Shown one piece after another: positions 31,083-40,380 of a stretch of DNA of 43,472 bases. Every line of letters begins with the position of its first letter. Within the stretch, counting starts at the first letter, position 1. Both the position numbers and the translations under genes were made by a program. The notes beneath the pieces are model-generated. The model saw only the letters and a program-made list of their open reading frames with translations. It was not told the origin of the DNA and did no database searches. The DNA comes from Pelagophyceae sp. CCMP2097 (taxonomy: Eukaryota; Sar; Pelagophyceae), in the NCBI GenBank assembly GCA_026770575.1, contig MU657191.1, forward strand, positions 285,744-329,215, given 5' to 3'.

Positions 31083-34000
31083 ATGCGGCGGGTCCGGCCG
31101 CGTGGGCCGGAGGGCGTCTGTTTTGCGGTCCGGCGTGCGTCGGCGGCGGCGCAAGGCAAGGCGCGGGAGCCGCGCGTCGAGCTCTTCGTGCGCGACGTCC
31201 CCGCCGGCACGACGGTGGCGGAGCTGCGCGGCGCGTTTTCGGGCTGCCACGTGCGCGACGTCCGCGTGCCGTTGGACGGGAATGGCGCGGTGCAAGGCTA
31301 CGCGTTCGTGGCCGTCGACGCGTCGGCGGCGCCGGCCGCCGTCCTGCGCATGCACCGCTCCGCCTTCCGCGGCGCGCATATCCGCGTCGAGGCCAACCGC
31401 GTTTCCAAACCGGCGCCCGTGGCAAACGCCCTTTTCCAGCAGCTCAAGGCGGCCCAAACCGCCGGCGACGTCCTCGACTTATTCCGCAACCGCGGCGACG
31501 ACTACGACGCCGCCCACCTCGCAATGTCGCTGCGGCGCCTAGGCGCCCTCGGCCAGGCGGGCGCGTCGAGGCCGCAATTCGAAGCGTTTTTGGACCACTG
31601 CGCTTCGAGCGTCGCTTTGGACGGCTCTGTTTGGCGGCCGCGCGACCTCGCCGATTCGTGCTGGGGCTCTGCCAAGCTCTCCTGGGCGCCGGCGCCGCAG
31701 CTCTTCGGCGCCGTTTCGGCGGAAGCGTTGAAGAAGATGGCCGCGTTCGACGCGCAAAACCTCGCAGTCACCGTGTGGTCTTTTTCAAAGGCGGGCTTTG
31801 ATGCGCCGTTGTTGTTCGAGGCCTTGGCGGTGGAGGCATTGAAGAAGATGGACACGTTTACAGCGCAGAACCTGGCGATAACCGTCTGGGCCTTTGCAAA
31901 CTCAAACTTTTCCGCACCCGCCCTCTTCGACGCCGTCGCCGCAGCATCGACGGCTCAAATCGAGACGTTTACGCCGCAGAACATGGCGAACACGCTCTGG
32001 GCGTATTCGAGGGCTGGGGTTGAAGCGCCGTTGTTCTTTGCCGCCGTGGCGATCGAGGCGAGGCGGAATATTTCGTCTTTCAAGCCGCAGGAGCTCGCCA
32101 ACGTGGCGTGGGCCTTTGCGCGTTCCAACGTCGAGGCGCCGGACCTGTTCGGGGCACTTTCCGAAGAGGCGAGGCAGAAGATTTCAGATTTCAAGCCGCA
32201 GGAGCTGGCCAAGACCGTTTGGGCCTTTAGCAAAGCCGGCGTCTCGGCGCCGCTGCTCTTCGAGGCCGTTGCTCTCGAATCGGTGAAGCAGATGCGCAAC
32301 TTTGCACCGCAAGATCTGGTCAAGACCCTCTGGGCGTACTCAAAGGGCGGCTACGAGGCCCCAGCTTTCTTCGACGCCGTCGCGACCGCCGCGCCGAGGC
32401 ACGTGGCAAAGTTCAACGCGCAAGACCTCGCAAACACCGTCTGGGCCTTTGCGAGGGCGGGCGTCGACGCCTTATCATTATTTGAGGCGGTGGCCGCCGA
32501 ATCGTCTAAGGGGATCCAGACCTTCAACTCGCAAGATCTCGCGAACACCGCCTGGGCATTTGCGAGGGCGGGCGTCTCGGCCCCGTCGCTCTTCGAAGCC
32601 ATCGTCTTGGAATCGTCGAAGAAGATTGCGACGTTCAACTCGCAAGAACTCGCCAACACGGCGTGGGCCTATGCCACCATGGGCGTCGAGGCGCCATTGC
32701 TGTTCGAAGCCGTCGCCGTTGAAGCGGGGAAGAAGCTGGCGAATTTCAAGCCGCAGGAGCTGGCCAACGTGGCGTGGGCGTATTCGACACTGGGCGTCGA
32801 GGCTCCGGCGCTCTTCGAAAAGGTTGCCGGAGAAGCTTGTCAGAAAATTAAATTTTTCTCTGCGCAGAACCTCTCCATCACCGTCTGGGCTTTTGCGAGG
32901 GCGGGCGTTTCCGCCCCGATGCTCTACGAGGCGGTGGCAAGAGAGGCGCCGGCGAGGCTTGCCGAGTTCAACTCTCAATCGCTCGCAAACACCGTTTGGG
33001 CATTTGCGGCCGCAGGCGCCGAAGACCGAACCATGTTCCAAGCCCTCGCTTTGGAGTCTGTGAAGAAGGTGGAGACGTTCAAGGCGCAAGAATCCGCAAA
33101 CACCGTCTGGGCCTTTTCCACCGCAAAAGTCCCAGCGCCCGAGCTGTACGCGGCCGTCGCCGGCACCGCATCTTCGAAGATGGCGACGTTCAATCCGCAG
33201 GACATGGCCAACACGGTCTGGGCCTTTGCGACTGCACAAGTGAAGGCGCCGTCGCTCTTCGCGGCGGTCGCAAAAGAGGCGCCTTTGAAGATGGAGCGGT
33301 TCAACTCGCAGGCTTTGGCAAACACGGTCTGGGCCTTTTCGAAAGCGGGATTCGAAGCGCCCGAGCTCTTCGAGGCCGTGGCGGGGGCGGCGGCGAAGAA
33401 GATCCAAACGTTCAGCCCGAAAGAGCTCGCAAACACCGTCTGGGCCTTTACGACGGCGGGCGTGAAAGCGCCGTCGCTCTTCGACGCCGTCGCGGGGGCA
33501 GCGGCCTTGAAGGTGACGACGCTTCGCGCTCAGGATATGGCCAACACGGTTTGGGCCTTTGCTCAGGCCCGCGTCGCGGCCCCCTTGCTCTTTGAAGCAG
33601 TCGCCAAAGCAGCGCCGAGCACCCTTTCCAAGTTCGAGGCGACGGACCTCGCAAAGGTCTCGTGGGCCTTTTCCAAGCGTGCCTCGGCGGCGCCGGCGCT
33701 CTTTGAAGCCCTCGCCGGGGCATCCATCAAGAAGATTGCGGCATTTGCACCGCGAGATTTAGGAAACACGGTTTGGGCCTTTGCGAGGGCGGGCGTCGCC
33801 GCGCCGTTGCTCTTCGAAGCGGCGGAGGCGGAATTTTTGAAGGACGCGCACAAATTCCAACCGCAGGAGCTCTCCAAATTAGTTTGGGCCTTTTCCGCGA
33901 CGGGCTTTGCAGCCCCGGAGCTGTTCGAACAAGTCGCTTGGGAGGCGGTGCACAAGCTGCACAACTTCCGGCCGCGCGAGCTCGCAGACACGGTGCAGGC

Positions 34001-34745
34001 TTGTGCCGCGGCAGGCGTCGAGTCCAAATTGTTCTTCGCAGCCGCCTCCACGCAAGTCTTCAAGAGAATCAAAGCCTTCAGGCCAAAGGATCTCGCCGAC
34101 GTCGTCTGGGCCTACGAAAAGGCGGGCTTTGAAGCGCCGTTGTTGCTCGAGGCGGTCAAGAGAGAAGCTCTGAGGGCTGTGTCGACGTTCGACGCGCGCG
34201 ACGTTGGGGCCACCGTCCTGGCCTACTCCAGGGCGGGCCTCTTGGCGCCGGCGTTATTCGAAAGTGCGGCAAAGGAGGCGCAGGCCAACATTGAAACGTT
34301 TGATTCCCGCGACCTCGCCGCCCTCGTCTGGAACCACGCGAGGGCGGGCGTTTCGGCGCCGGTGCTCTTCGAAACAGTCGCGGCAGAGGCGGTGCGGAAG
34401 ATGGCCACCTTCGACGCGCGCGACCTTTCGCGCACGGCGTGGGCCTTTGCGACGGCTCAAAATGAGGCCCCGTTGCTGTTTGAAGCGGTTTCAGCGTGCG
34501 TCCAAGACAAGATGGCCACCTTGGAGCCAAAGGACCTCGCCGACGTCGTCTGGGCCTTTGCGACGGCGGAGGTGGCCGCGCCGGCGCTCTTCGAAGCGGT
34601 GGCCGCCGCGGCCCAAGGCAAGATGGCAAAGTTCACCTCGCAAGAGCTGGCCAACACTGTGTGGGCCTACGCCAACGCAGACTGCGAGGCGCCTTTGCTG
34701 TTCGAGGCCGTCGTCGCCGAGTGGAGCAGACGCAGCGCCGAGTGA
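31083..34745 (+). CDS. RRM protein with 28 helical 37-aa repeats, probably organellar
   Basis: A single exon of 1220 aa. The start MRRVRPRGPEGVCFAVRRAS is Arg-rich without acids, as in mitochondrial or plastid transit peptides. Residues about 35-105 are an RRM: ELFVRDVPAGTTVAELRGAF (RNP2) and GYAFVAVDA (RNP1-like). From about residue 180 to the end there are 28 repeats of 37 residues: F-x-x-Q-D/E-L-A-N-T-V-W-A-F-A-x-A-G-V-x-A-P-x-L-F-E-A-V-A. The period of 37 fits heptatricopeptide-type repeats (OPR repeats are 38); such proteins bind organelle RNA in algae and apicomplexans, often in RNA processing, ribosome assembly or translation. No C-terminal RAP domain is seen. Repeats 19-25 are more diverged than the central ones. 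An RNA-binding organellar role is a strong inference; the target is unknown. Confidence 0.85.
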   Translation: MRRVRPRGPEGVCFAVRRASAAAQGKAREPRVELFVRDVPAGTTVAELRGAFSGCHVRDVRVPLDGNGAVQGYAFVAVDASAAPAAVLRMHRSAFRGAHIRVEANRVSKPAPVANALFQQLKAAQTAGDVLDLFRNRGDDYDAAHLAMSLRRLGALGQAGASRPQFEAFLDHCASSVALDGSVWRPRDLADSCWGSAKLSWAPAPQLFGAVSAEALKKMAAFDAQNLAVTVWSFSKAGFDAPLLFEALAVEALKKMDTFTAQNLAITVWAFANSNFSAPALFDAVAAASTAQIETFTPQNMANTLWAYSRAGVEAPLFFAAVAIEARRNISSFKPQELANVAWAFARSNVEAPDLFGALSEEARQKISDFKPQELAKTVWAFSKAGVSAPLLFEAVALESVKQMRNFAPQDLVKTLWAYSKGGYEAPAFFDAVATAAPRHVAKFNAQDLANTVWAFARAGVDALSLFEAVAAESSKGIQTFNSQDLANTAWAFARAGVSAPSLFEAIVLESSKKIATFNSQELANTAWAYATMGVEAPLLFEAVAVEAGKKLANFKPQELANVAWAYSTLGVEAPALFEKVAGEACQKIKFFSAQNLSITVWAFARAGVSAPMLYEAVAREAPARLAEFNSQSLANTVWAFAAAGAEDRTMFQALALESVKKVETFKAQESANTVWAFSTAKVPAPELYAAVAGTASSKMATFNPQDMANTVWAFATAQVKAPSLFAAVAKEAPLKMERFNSQALANTVWAFSKAGFEAPELFEAVAGAAAKKIQTFSPKELANTVWAFTTAGVKAPSLFDAVAGAAALKVTTLRAQDMANTVWAFAQARVAAPLLFEAVAKAAPSTLSKFEATDLAKVSWAFSKRASAAPALFEALAGASIKKIAAFAPRDLGNTVWAFARAGVAAPLLFEAAEAEFLKDAHKFQPQELSKLVWAFSATGFAAPELFEQVAWEAVHKLHNFRPRELADTVQACAAAGVESKLFFAAASTQVFKRIKAFRPKDLADVVWAYEKAGFEAPLLLEAVKREALRAVSTFDARDVGATVLAYSRAGLLAPALFESAAKEAQANIETFDSRDLAALVWNHARAGVSAPVLFETVAAEAVRKMATFDARDLSRTAWAFATAQNEAPLLFEAVSACVQDKMATLEPKDLADVVWAFATAEVAAPALFEAVAAAAQGKMAKFTSQELANTVWAYANADCEAPLLFEAVVAEWSRRSAE
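31640..34730 (+). repeat. 111-bp tandem array encoding 28 repeats
   Basis: Units of 111 bp recur through the gene, each containing a close match to AACACCGTCTGGGCCTTTGC and GCGCCG..CTCTTCGA. Central units are most alike, which suggests growth by local duplication followed by divergence at the ends. Confidence 0.85.
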
Positions 34746-35206
34746 CAAGGCGGTGGCCTGTGTGACACGGCGGTGGGGCCGAGAGTGTTCTGTAATGTTG
34801 TGTGATTCCGACGGCCTTCTCCCGAGCGTTGGGGGCTCATCCCCGCGAAGAGCCATCGCATGAAGCGTCTGGGTTGCAAGCGGCGCCGTCGCGAGTCAGG
34901 GGCAGACGCGTCGCGAAGGCGTGACACACGATGCTATGACCCGGAGTCATCTGACCCGGGTTAGGATTGGTTTAGGTTTTCCGGGTTAGTGTATGTCGGT
35001 CGTGGTCCGGAGCGAGGCGGCGGCGATTCGTCGCGCGGCACTGCGGCCGCGTCGCGCGTCCAGGCGCAAAGATTTGAAGGATCTTTTTTTTGCGCTCCAA
35101 GATATTTGAGCCTTTTTCTTTTAGCGACGTCGGAGGTTCAGTGACGCCGCGCGTTCCGAGTCGTGGGGGGTGACTCAGGCGAGGTCCCTCTCGCCGCGGT
35201 GCTCGG
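34746..35206. other. Intergenic region upstream of the channel gene
   Basis: This 461-bp region lies between two plus-strand genes. It has words such as GACCCGG and GGGTTAG repeated at 34936-34990 and poly-T patches near 35085 and 35113. It has no supported gene. It should hold the terminator of the RRM gene and the promoter of the channel gene. Confidence 0.4.
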
Positions 35207-38018
35207 ATGGCGCCGCCCGCCGCGACCGTGCGGGGCCGGCGCGCCACCGTGGAGCGGGCCACGGAGAAAGTCTGCAGCCCGTGCCAGTGGCTCGTTTCCT
35301 GGCGCGAGCGCTGGGCGCCGGCGGCGGTGCTGGGCGCCGACGTTTTTTTAGCGTCGACGTTGTGGCTGTTGGCGGCCTCCGTCATTTTCTACTTTACGAC
35401 GCGCAAGGACGAGTTGCATAGCAGGTTCACGCCTCTTTATTGCCTCTACTACTCGATCAACGTCGGGTTCGGCGTCGGGTCGGCACCGTACAAGCCTCGG
35501 ACGACGAGCGCTTTAGCGTTTGAGTGCGTCCACTGCACGCTGGGCATGTGCGTCGTCGTCGGCGGCCTGGGGTCGTACTTTCGCCTCGTCGCCGACGTCT
35601 CGCGGCGGCGCAAGGTGCACGCCGACGGCGACGGCGGCACGCTGACGCCGCGCGGCGGCCGGCGCGGGTCGTCGCACCTGACGCGGTTCGGCATCGCCTA
35701 CGTCTTGTGCGTCGTGACGGGTATGCTCATCGGCCGCTTCGTCGCGGGTTTCACGACGGCTTCGGACCTCCTCCTCTTCTCCATCACCAACCTCACCACG
35801 GCGGGACTCCTCGTCGGCGAGCCGACGCAGGCCAACTGGCTCGCCCAGTCCTGCTTTCTCTTCGTCGGCGTGCCGGTGGCGTCGCTCTTCTTCGCAGAAG
35901 TCTGCTCCAAAATCTTCGTCTACCACCGCAAGCGACACGTCGCCGCGCGCGAGCGGCGCGACACCGCCCGCCGGTCCGACACGACGTCCGACGCCGGGTC
36001 CGTCGCCTCGCGCGAGTCGGAGCACGAGGCCGACATCGACGCGTCGCACACGTCGCACGCCTCGCTCGACGGATCGCACTGTGACGCGTCGCACACCTCG
36101 CACACCTCGCATGCCGCGCTCGCCGCGCTCGACGCGGCGCCGGATTGCACGCCGGCGGCCGGCGCGACGGTCCGGTTTGAGGAGTTTCCCGTGGCCGAGG
36201 GCGACGCGGTCGCCAGGGCCGAATTCCAAGGCTGGGCGACGGTGCGGTACGCTTCCCTGCGGCGCGAGCGGTGGTACGCCTTCCGCGACGGCTTCGACGC
36301 GTCGACGCAGCTGGCCGTGGACCTGGTGGGCATCGTCTGCATCTGGATCATGGTCGGCGCGCTGTTCTACTACTGCATGGAGCGCCGCAACTCGCCGCAC
36401 TGGAGTGTGTCGTACGCGACGTATTACGCCGTCAACGTCGGCCTCGGCGTCGGGTCCGCCGGCCGCGACGCGGCGAGAAGGACGCTGTCCGACTTATTCA
36501 CGTGCTGTTTCTGCATGGCAGGGCACATGCTCATCGTCGGCGGCGTCGGCGCCGCCTACCGCGTCTACTCGGAGCGCGCCCGCCGACTCCGCACCTGGCG
36601 CCGCGGGCCGCACTGGCTGAAAAGACTCCAGCAGAGCCACCTCCCCTGGCTCGTCGAGGCCTACGCCCTCATCGGCGCCCTCGGCGTCGTGCAGGGGTAC
36701 TACGCCGCCGGGTTCCGCGACTCCATGGACCTAGCAGTCTACGCCATCACGAACATGTCCACTGCCGGCCTCCTCACCTCAAACAACGGTGAGCGGCCGA
36801 GCCGGGTGGGAAACGCGGACGGCCTTCTCGCAGAGTCCATTCTCGCGGGGCGAGCGCCGCGGACCTCCCGCGGTAGGTGAAGAGCACTACCACTTCTTCG
36901 CCACGTCCACGGCGTTCCTGCTCGCCGGCGTGCCCATCGCCGCCGTGCTCTCGGCCGAGGTGTCGACGCACGTCTTCGCCTACCACGAGCTCCAGCTCTG
37001 GCACGCGCACGAGAAGCAGCGCCGCCGCGCCGGCGACGCCGTGCCGTTGCCGCCGCCCTTCGAGCTCGTCCTCCTCCGCCCGCCGCGCCGGCCGCGCGGC
37101 GACGACGGCGGCGACGACGCCAAGGAAACCGACGCCGGCGACGTCGAGGTCGGCTTCGAGGGCCACGGCTCGTTCGAGACGCGCGGCTCGTTCGAGACGC
37201 GCGCGTCGTTCGAGACGCGCGCGTCGTTCGAGACGCGCGCATCGTTCGAGACGCGCGGGTCGTTTGAGACTCACGGCTCGTTTGACGACGACATCGACCA
37301 CCCGCGCCCGCGCCGGACTCGGACCGTCTCCTTTGAGGACGAGCACCCCAACTTCCAGCGGCCGCCTGCGCTGGATCTGGCGACGCTCGAGGCAGAGGCG
37401 CCCGGCATGCCCGGACGGGCCGCCCGCGAAGTTTCAAGTCCGACGACGCCGTGCGGCGCCGGAGACTTCGCGGAGCGCCAAGAGACACCGCCGACGCCCG
37501 TGCAAGGCAGCGTCCCGGGCGACCTGGACTCGATCCTTGCGGCGCTGGCCGTGCCGTCGCTGGCCGCGCCGTCGCCCGTGCATGGCGGCGTGCCGGGCGA
37601 CCTGGACTCGATCCTGGCGGCTGCGCCCCCGCTGCGGCGCGGCGGCAGCAACGACCAAGACTTGTTCCCGGGTTTGCCCCCGCTGCGGCGCGGCGGCAGC
37701 AGTGGCAGCATGCCGGGCGACCTGGACTCGATCCTGGCGGCTGCGCCCCCGCTGCGGCGCGGCGGCAGCAGCGACCAAGACTCGTTCCCGGGGGCGCAGC
37801 CACCGCTGCGGCGCAGCGGCAGCAGTGGCGGCGTGCCGGGCGACCTGGACTCGATCCTGGCGGCTGCGCCCCCGCTACGGCGCGGCAGCTTCAGCGACCA
37901 AGACTCGTTCCTGGCGGCTGTGGCCCCGCTGCGGCGCGGCGGCAGCAGCGACCAGAACTCTGCGCCCCCGCTGCGGCGCGGCGGCAGCAGCCCGCGCGGC
38001 CGGCGCGGCAGCTTCTAG
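35207..38018 (+). CDS. Double two-pore (four P-loop) potassium-channel-like protein
   Basis: Two exons, 35207-36788 and 36877-38018, give 907 aa. Two homologous halves each have four hydrophobic helices and two pore loops. Half 1 has pore loops YYSINVGFGVGSA and SITNLTTAGLLVGE; half 2 has YYAVNVGLGVGSA and AITNMSTAGLLTSN. The first loop of each half is close to the potassium filter TVGYG (here NVGFG and NVGLG). The second loop keeps only a TxxTAG shape and is degenerate. A Ser/His/Asp-rich cytoplasmic linker joins the halves. The C-terminus has FETRAS repeats and seven PLRR(G/S)-Ser motifs, which look like basophilic kinase sites. The 88-nt intron (GTGAGC, TAG) falls after the fourth loop and phase is kept. 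Two-pore channels normally dimerise; one chain with four loops could form a whole pore. Ion selectivity is not proven. Confidence 0.78.
37170..37283 (+). repeat. 18-bp coding minisatellite (SFETRA)
   Basis: Six units of 18 bp, each close to TCGTTCGAGACGCGCGCG, encode SFETRG/SFETRA/SFETHG in the channel's cytoplasmic tail. The repeats are nearly identical and probably vary in number. Confidence 0.85.
37510..37995 (+). repeat. Coding repeats (PGDLDSILA / PPLRRGGS)
   Basis: Irregular units in the channel's C-terminal tail contain four copies of PGDLDSILA and seven of PLRR followed by G/S-S. They read as a tandem array of possible phosphorylation and docking motifs. Confidence 0.8.
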
Positions 38019-38346
38019 GCCCCTCGACAGTGTACCCTCCCAAATAATGCTCCACGGCTCGCCGCGTCGCCTCGCTCGCCTCTGATCCACCGATGTTGGG
38101 CATGCCGTCCGGCCGGCGCGGGTGCCTAGCGGAAGTTGGCGTGTCTGGACGAATCCCGCCCTCGACAAGGGACCTCGTTCGAAAGTCGCGCGTCCCAGAC
38201 CGCTGCGATGCCGGGGTACCTGCCGGTCGTCCGGCATCCGTTCGGGACAGTCCGGGCCCTGAGTCCTCGGCAAATACAAGACTTAAGTCGGGCGTTACAA
38301 AACTGTCCGACGGCGGCCGCTCGGCGTCGCTTCCGCACTTATCAGG
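38019..38346. other. Convergent 3' intergenic region
   Basis: The region lies between the stop of the channel gene (+) and the stop of the HDAC gene (-). Open frames here show no domain and overlap each other. No RNA gene is recognised. Confidence 0.4.
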
Positions 38347-39511
38347 TCAGTGGTGCCGCTGGCGCCAGACTTGGGTCGCGGCTTGGAGGACGACGAGGTG
38401 GCGCGCCGCGAGGCGGTCGCGGTTCGAATCGTAGCCGCCGCCGATGACCGTGGCCACTGGGATGCCGCGGTCGACGCACTCCTGCAAAATAAAAAGGTCT
38501 CGTTTCAGCAGGCCCTCGGAGGACAGTTGGAGGCGGCCCAGCGCGTCGTCGGCGTGCGCGTCGACGCCGGCGTCGTAGATCACGAGCGAAGGCCGGAACG
38601 TGTCGAGGACACGGGGTACGTGCTCGCGCAGCGCGGCCAAGCATTCCTCGTCGCCCGCGCCGCCGGGGAGCGCGACATCCAAGTCACTGCGGTCGTCGCC
38701 GAGGTACGGCGCCGCCTTTTTGTTGAAGCCAAAGGGATAATTATCGCCGCAGTGCACGGAAAGCGTGAACGCGCGCTCTTCGCTTCGCAGAATCTCCGCC
38801 GTCCCGTCGCCCTGGTGCACGTCCAAGTCGATGACGAGCGCGCGGTTTGCCAGCGTTTTTGCCAAGTGGTCCAGCGCCGCCGCGGCGAGGTCGTTGATGA
38901 TCGTGTAGCCCGCCCCGGCGTCGTGGTGCGCGTGGTGCGTGCCGCCGCCGAGGTTGCAGGCCATGCCGTGCTCCTGCGCGAGCCTAGGGGCGGCGTCGCC
39001 GGCGGCCGCGGGGCCGAAGGGCGCACCTCGCGGCGAGGAGCGTCCCGGCGCACTCCAGGCGCGTGCGCCGCATCAAAGCGCCATGGTCCGGCCGCTGCGT
39101 GAAGCCGATGCGGCGCCAGAGCGCGTCGGGCAGCGTATTGTCCATCACGCCAGCGAGGTAGTCGGCGCCGTGCGCGCGGGCGAGCGCGACGTCGAGCGCG
39201 GCCCCGTCGTCGGGCGAAAAGAATTCGTTTGTTTCGACGAGGCCGGCTTCGACGGCGGCGGCGCGCAAGTCGTCGAATTTCCACATTGGGAAGCGGTGGT
39301 TCTGCGGCCAGGGGATGGAATAGCCGGCGTGCGAGACCATCGGTGGCGACGCTCCCGACCACCGGCCGGGGCGCGCTTCCGGCCAGTTGCGCGGCAGCAA
39401 TAGCGCGGCCGCCGCCGCGGGCACCGCCGAAGCGGGCAGCACGGTGCCCGCGGCGGGCAGCACGAGCGCCGCCGCGGGCGCGGCGAGCGTCGAGAAGAGG
39501 AGTGGGCGCAT
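38347..39511 (-). CDS. Histone-deacetylase-family deacylase with N-terminal presequence
   Basis: Two exons, 39511-39027 and 38983-38347, give 373 aa. The 43-nt intron (GTGCGC, TAG) joins ..TLLAAR to LAQEHGMACNLGGGTHHAHH. The active-site set is complete: the HH pair (GGGTHHAHHDAGAG), zinc ligands in VIDLDVHQGDGTAE and YDAGVDAHADD, and the Gly-rich loop with Tyr (GGGYDS). It should be a zinc-dependent deacetylase. The DVHQGDGT and GRL pattern is closer to class IV and bacterial-type members than to class I nuclear enzymes. Residues 1-45 (MRPLLFSTLAAPAAALVLPA..) are hydrophobic and uncharged after Arg2, like a signal peptide or part of a plastid presequence, so it may not be nuclear. The 88-aa gene ends just 16 bp upstream. 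Substrate (histone, other protein, polyamine) is unknown. Confidence 0.88.
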
Positions 39512-39527
39512 GATTTTTTTGTCAAAT

Positions 39528-39794
39528 TTACTTCTTCGGGGGTGGGAAGCCAAAGTCGTGCGTCTTGACGGCGCCGTCGTAGGCGGCCTCGATGTTGTTC
39601 TTGGTGGTGCCCGTCTTGGCTGCGGCGATCATGGCCTGGACTTTGTCCTGTTGTTCCGTCGCGAATTCGCTCCGGTGCTCCGGCGCTGCCGGCGGCGTCT
39701 TGGGCGTCGGGGCGATGGCCTCGAGCGAGACGAAACCGATGCCGAGGCACACGGCCGTCGACACGACGTACTGCCCGAGGATTCTGGCGCTCAT
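39528..39794 (-). CDS. Small single-pass membrane protein (88 aa)
   Basis: MSARILGQYVVSTAVCLGIG is a membrane helix near the N-terminus, followed by a Pro/Thr/Ala linker and a hydrophilic C-terminal part (NNIEAAYDGAVKTHDFGFPP). The size, N-terminal helix and composition suit accessory subunits of mitochondrial complexes, but I cannot assign it. The stop at 39528 is only 16 bp from the HDAC start on the same strand, which is tight for two separate eukaryotic transcripts. The codon pattern (GC-rich third positions) supports it as real. It could also be a 5' exon or upstream frame of the HDAC transcript. Confidence 0.6.
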   Translation of the reverse strand: MSARILGQYVVSTAVCLGIGFVSLEAIAPTPKTPPAAPEHRSEFATEQQDKVQAMIAAAKTGTTKNNIEAAYDGAVKTHDFGFPPPKK

Positions 39795-40380
39795 CCGTCA
39801 ATTGACGTCAGGCGCCTTTGCGTGGCCGGCTACAGGGAGATAGAGCCCTTGGCGAAGGGCTGGCTTTTTTTGTTCGCGGCGTAGAATCGGCGGTCGTTCG
39901 AGAATCGCGGCGGGAGATCGTCTCTCGGAGATGGTGCCCCGGGGGACGCGCCCGGCCGGAACCTCACGGAAGGGCAAGTTTCTCGGTCACTGTCAACTTT
40001 GGCCTCCGCTCCTCGTGACATGGCGCTCGGGTGCTCACAGATGGTGTCGTAGAGCATCAAGGTCTTGGCTCGACCGTCCCCATTGCTGACGTCACGACTT
40101 TATTGCAATGAACCTTACCCTTCTGCCGTTGCGCGCCGTTGTAATGTTCTGGCGTTGCGCGCAATGCAATGTTGTAGAGAGCCTCAATACGAAGGTTAGC
40201 TTCATGGTAAACTTGAATGATTTTTAAAAAGAGTGTGCGCCAGCTGAAGAGCCAGCTGCTCCACCCGCGTACATCGTCTCTGCGAATCGCTTCCCGTCCA
40301 CAGCCCGTCAGCCATTTCGCGCCTGCCCGCCCCGGTCCGTTTGGCGTCGGCGGAGGCCGCGGCGTCCGAGCTCGGACGAT
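39795..40380. other. Divergent intergenic region
   Basis: This 586-bp region lies between the 88-aa protein gene (-) and the kinase gene (+). It is less GC-rich than the genes (40080-40240) and has near-repeats of GCGCGCxxTGxAATGTT around 40130-40175. It has no supported gene and should contain both promoters. Confidence 0.4.

Noticed and set aside
32478..33407. Minus-strand repeated frame in the RRM gene
   Set aside because: It is the antisense reading of the 111-bp repeats.
34950..35000. Telomere-like GGGTTAG words
   Set aside because: Only a few irregular copies occur; it is not a telomeric array.
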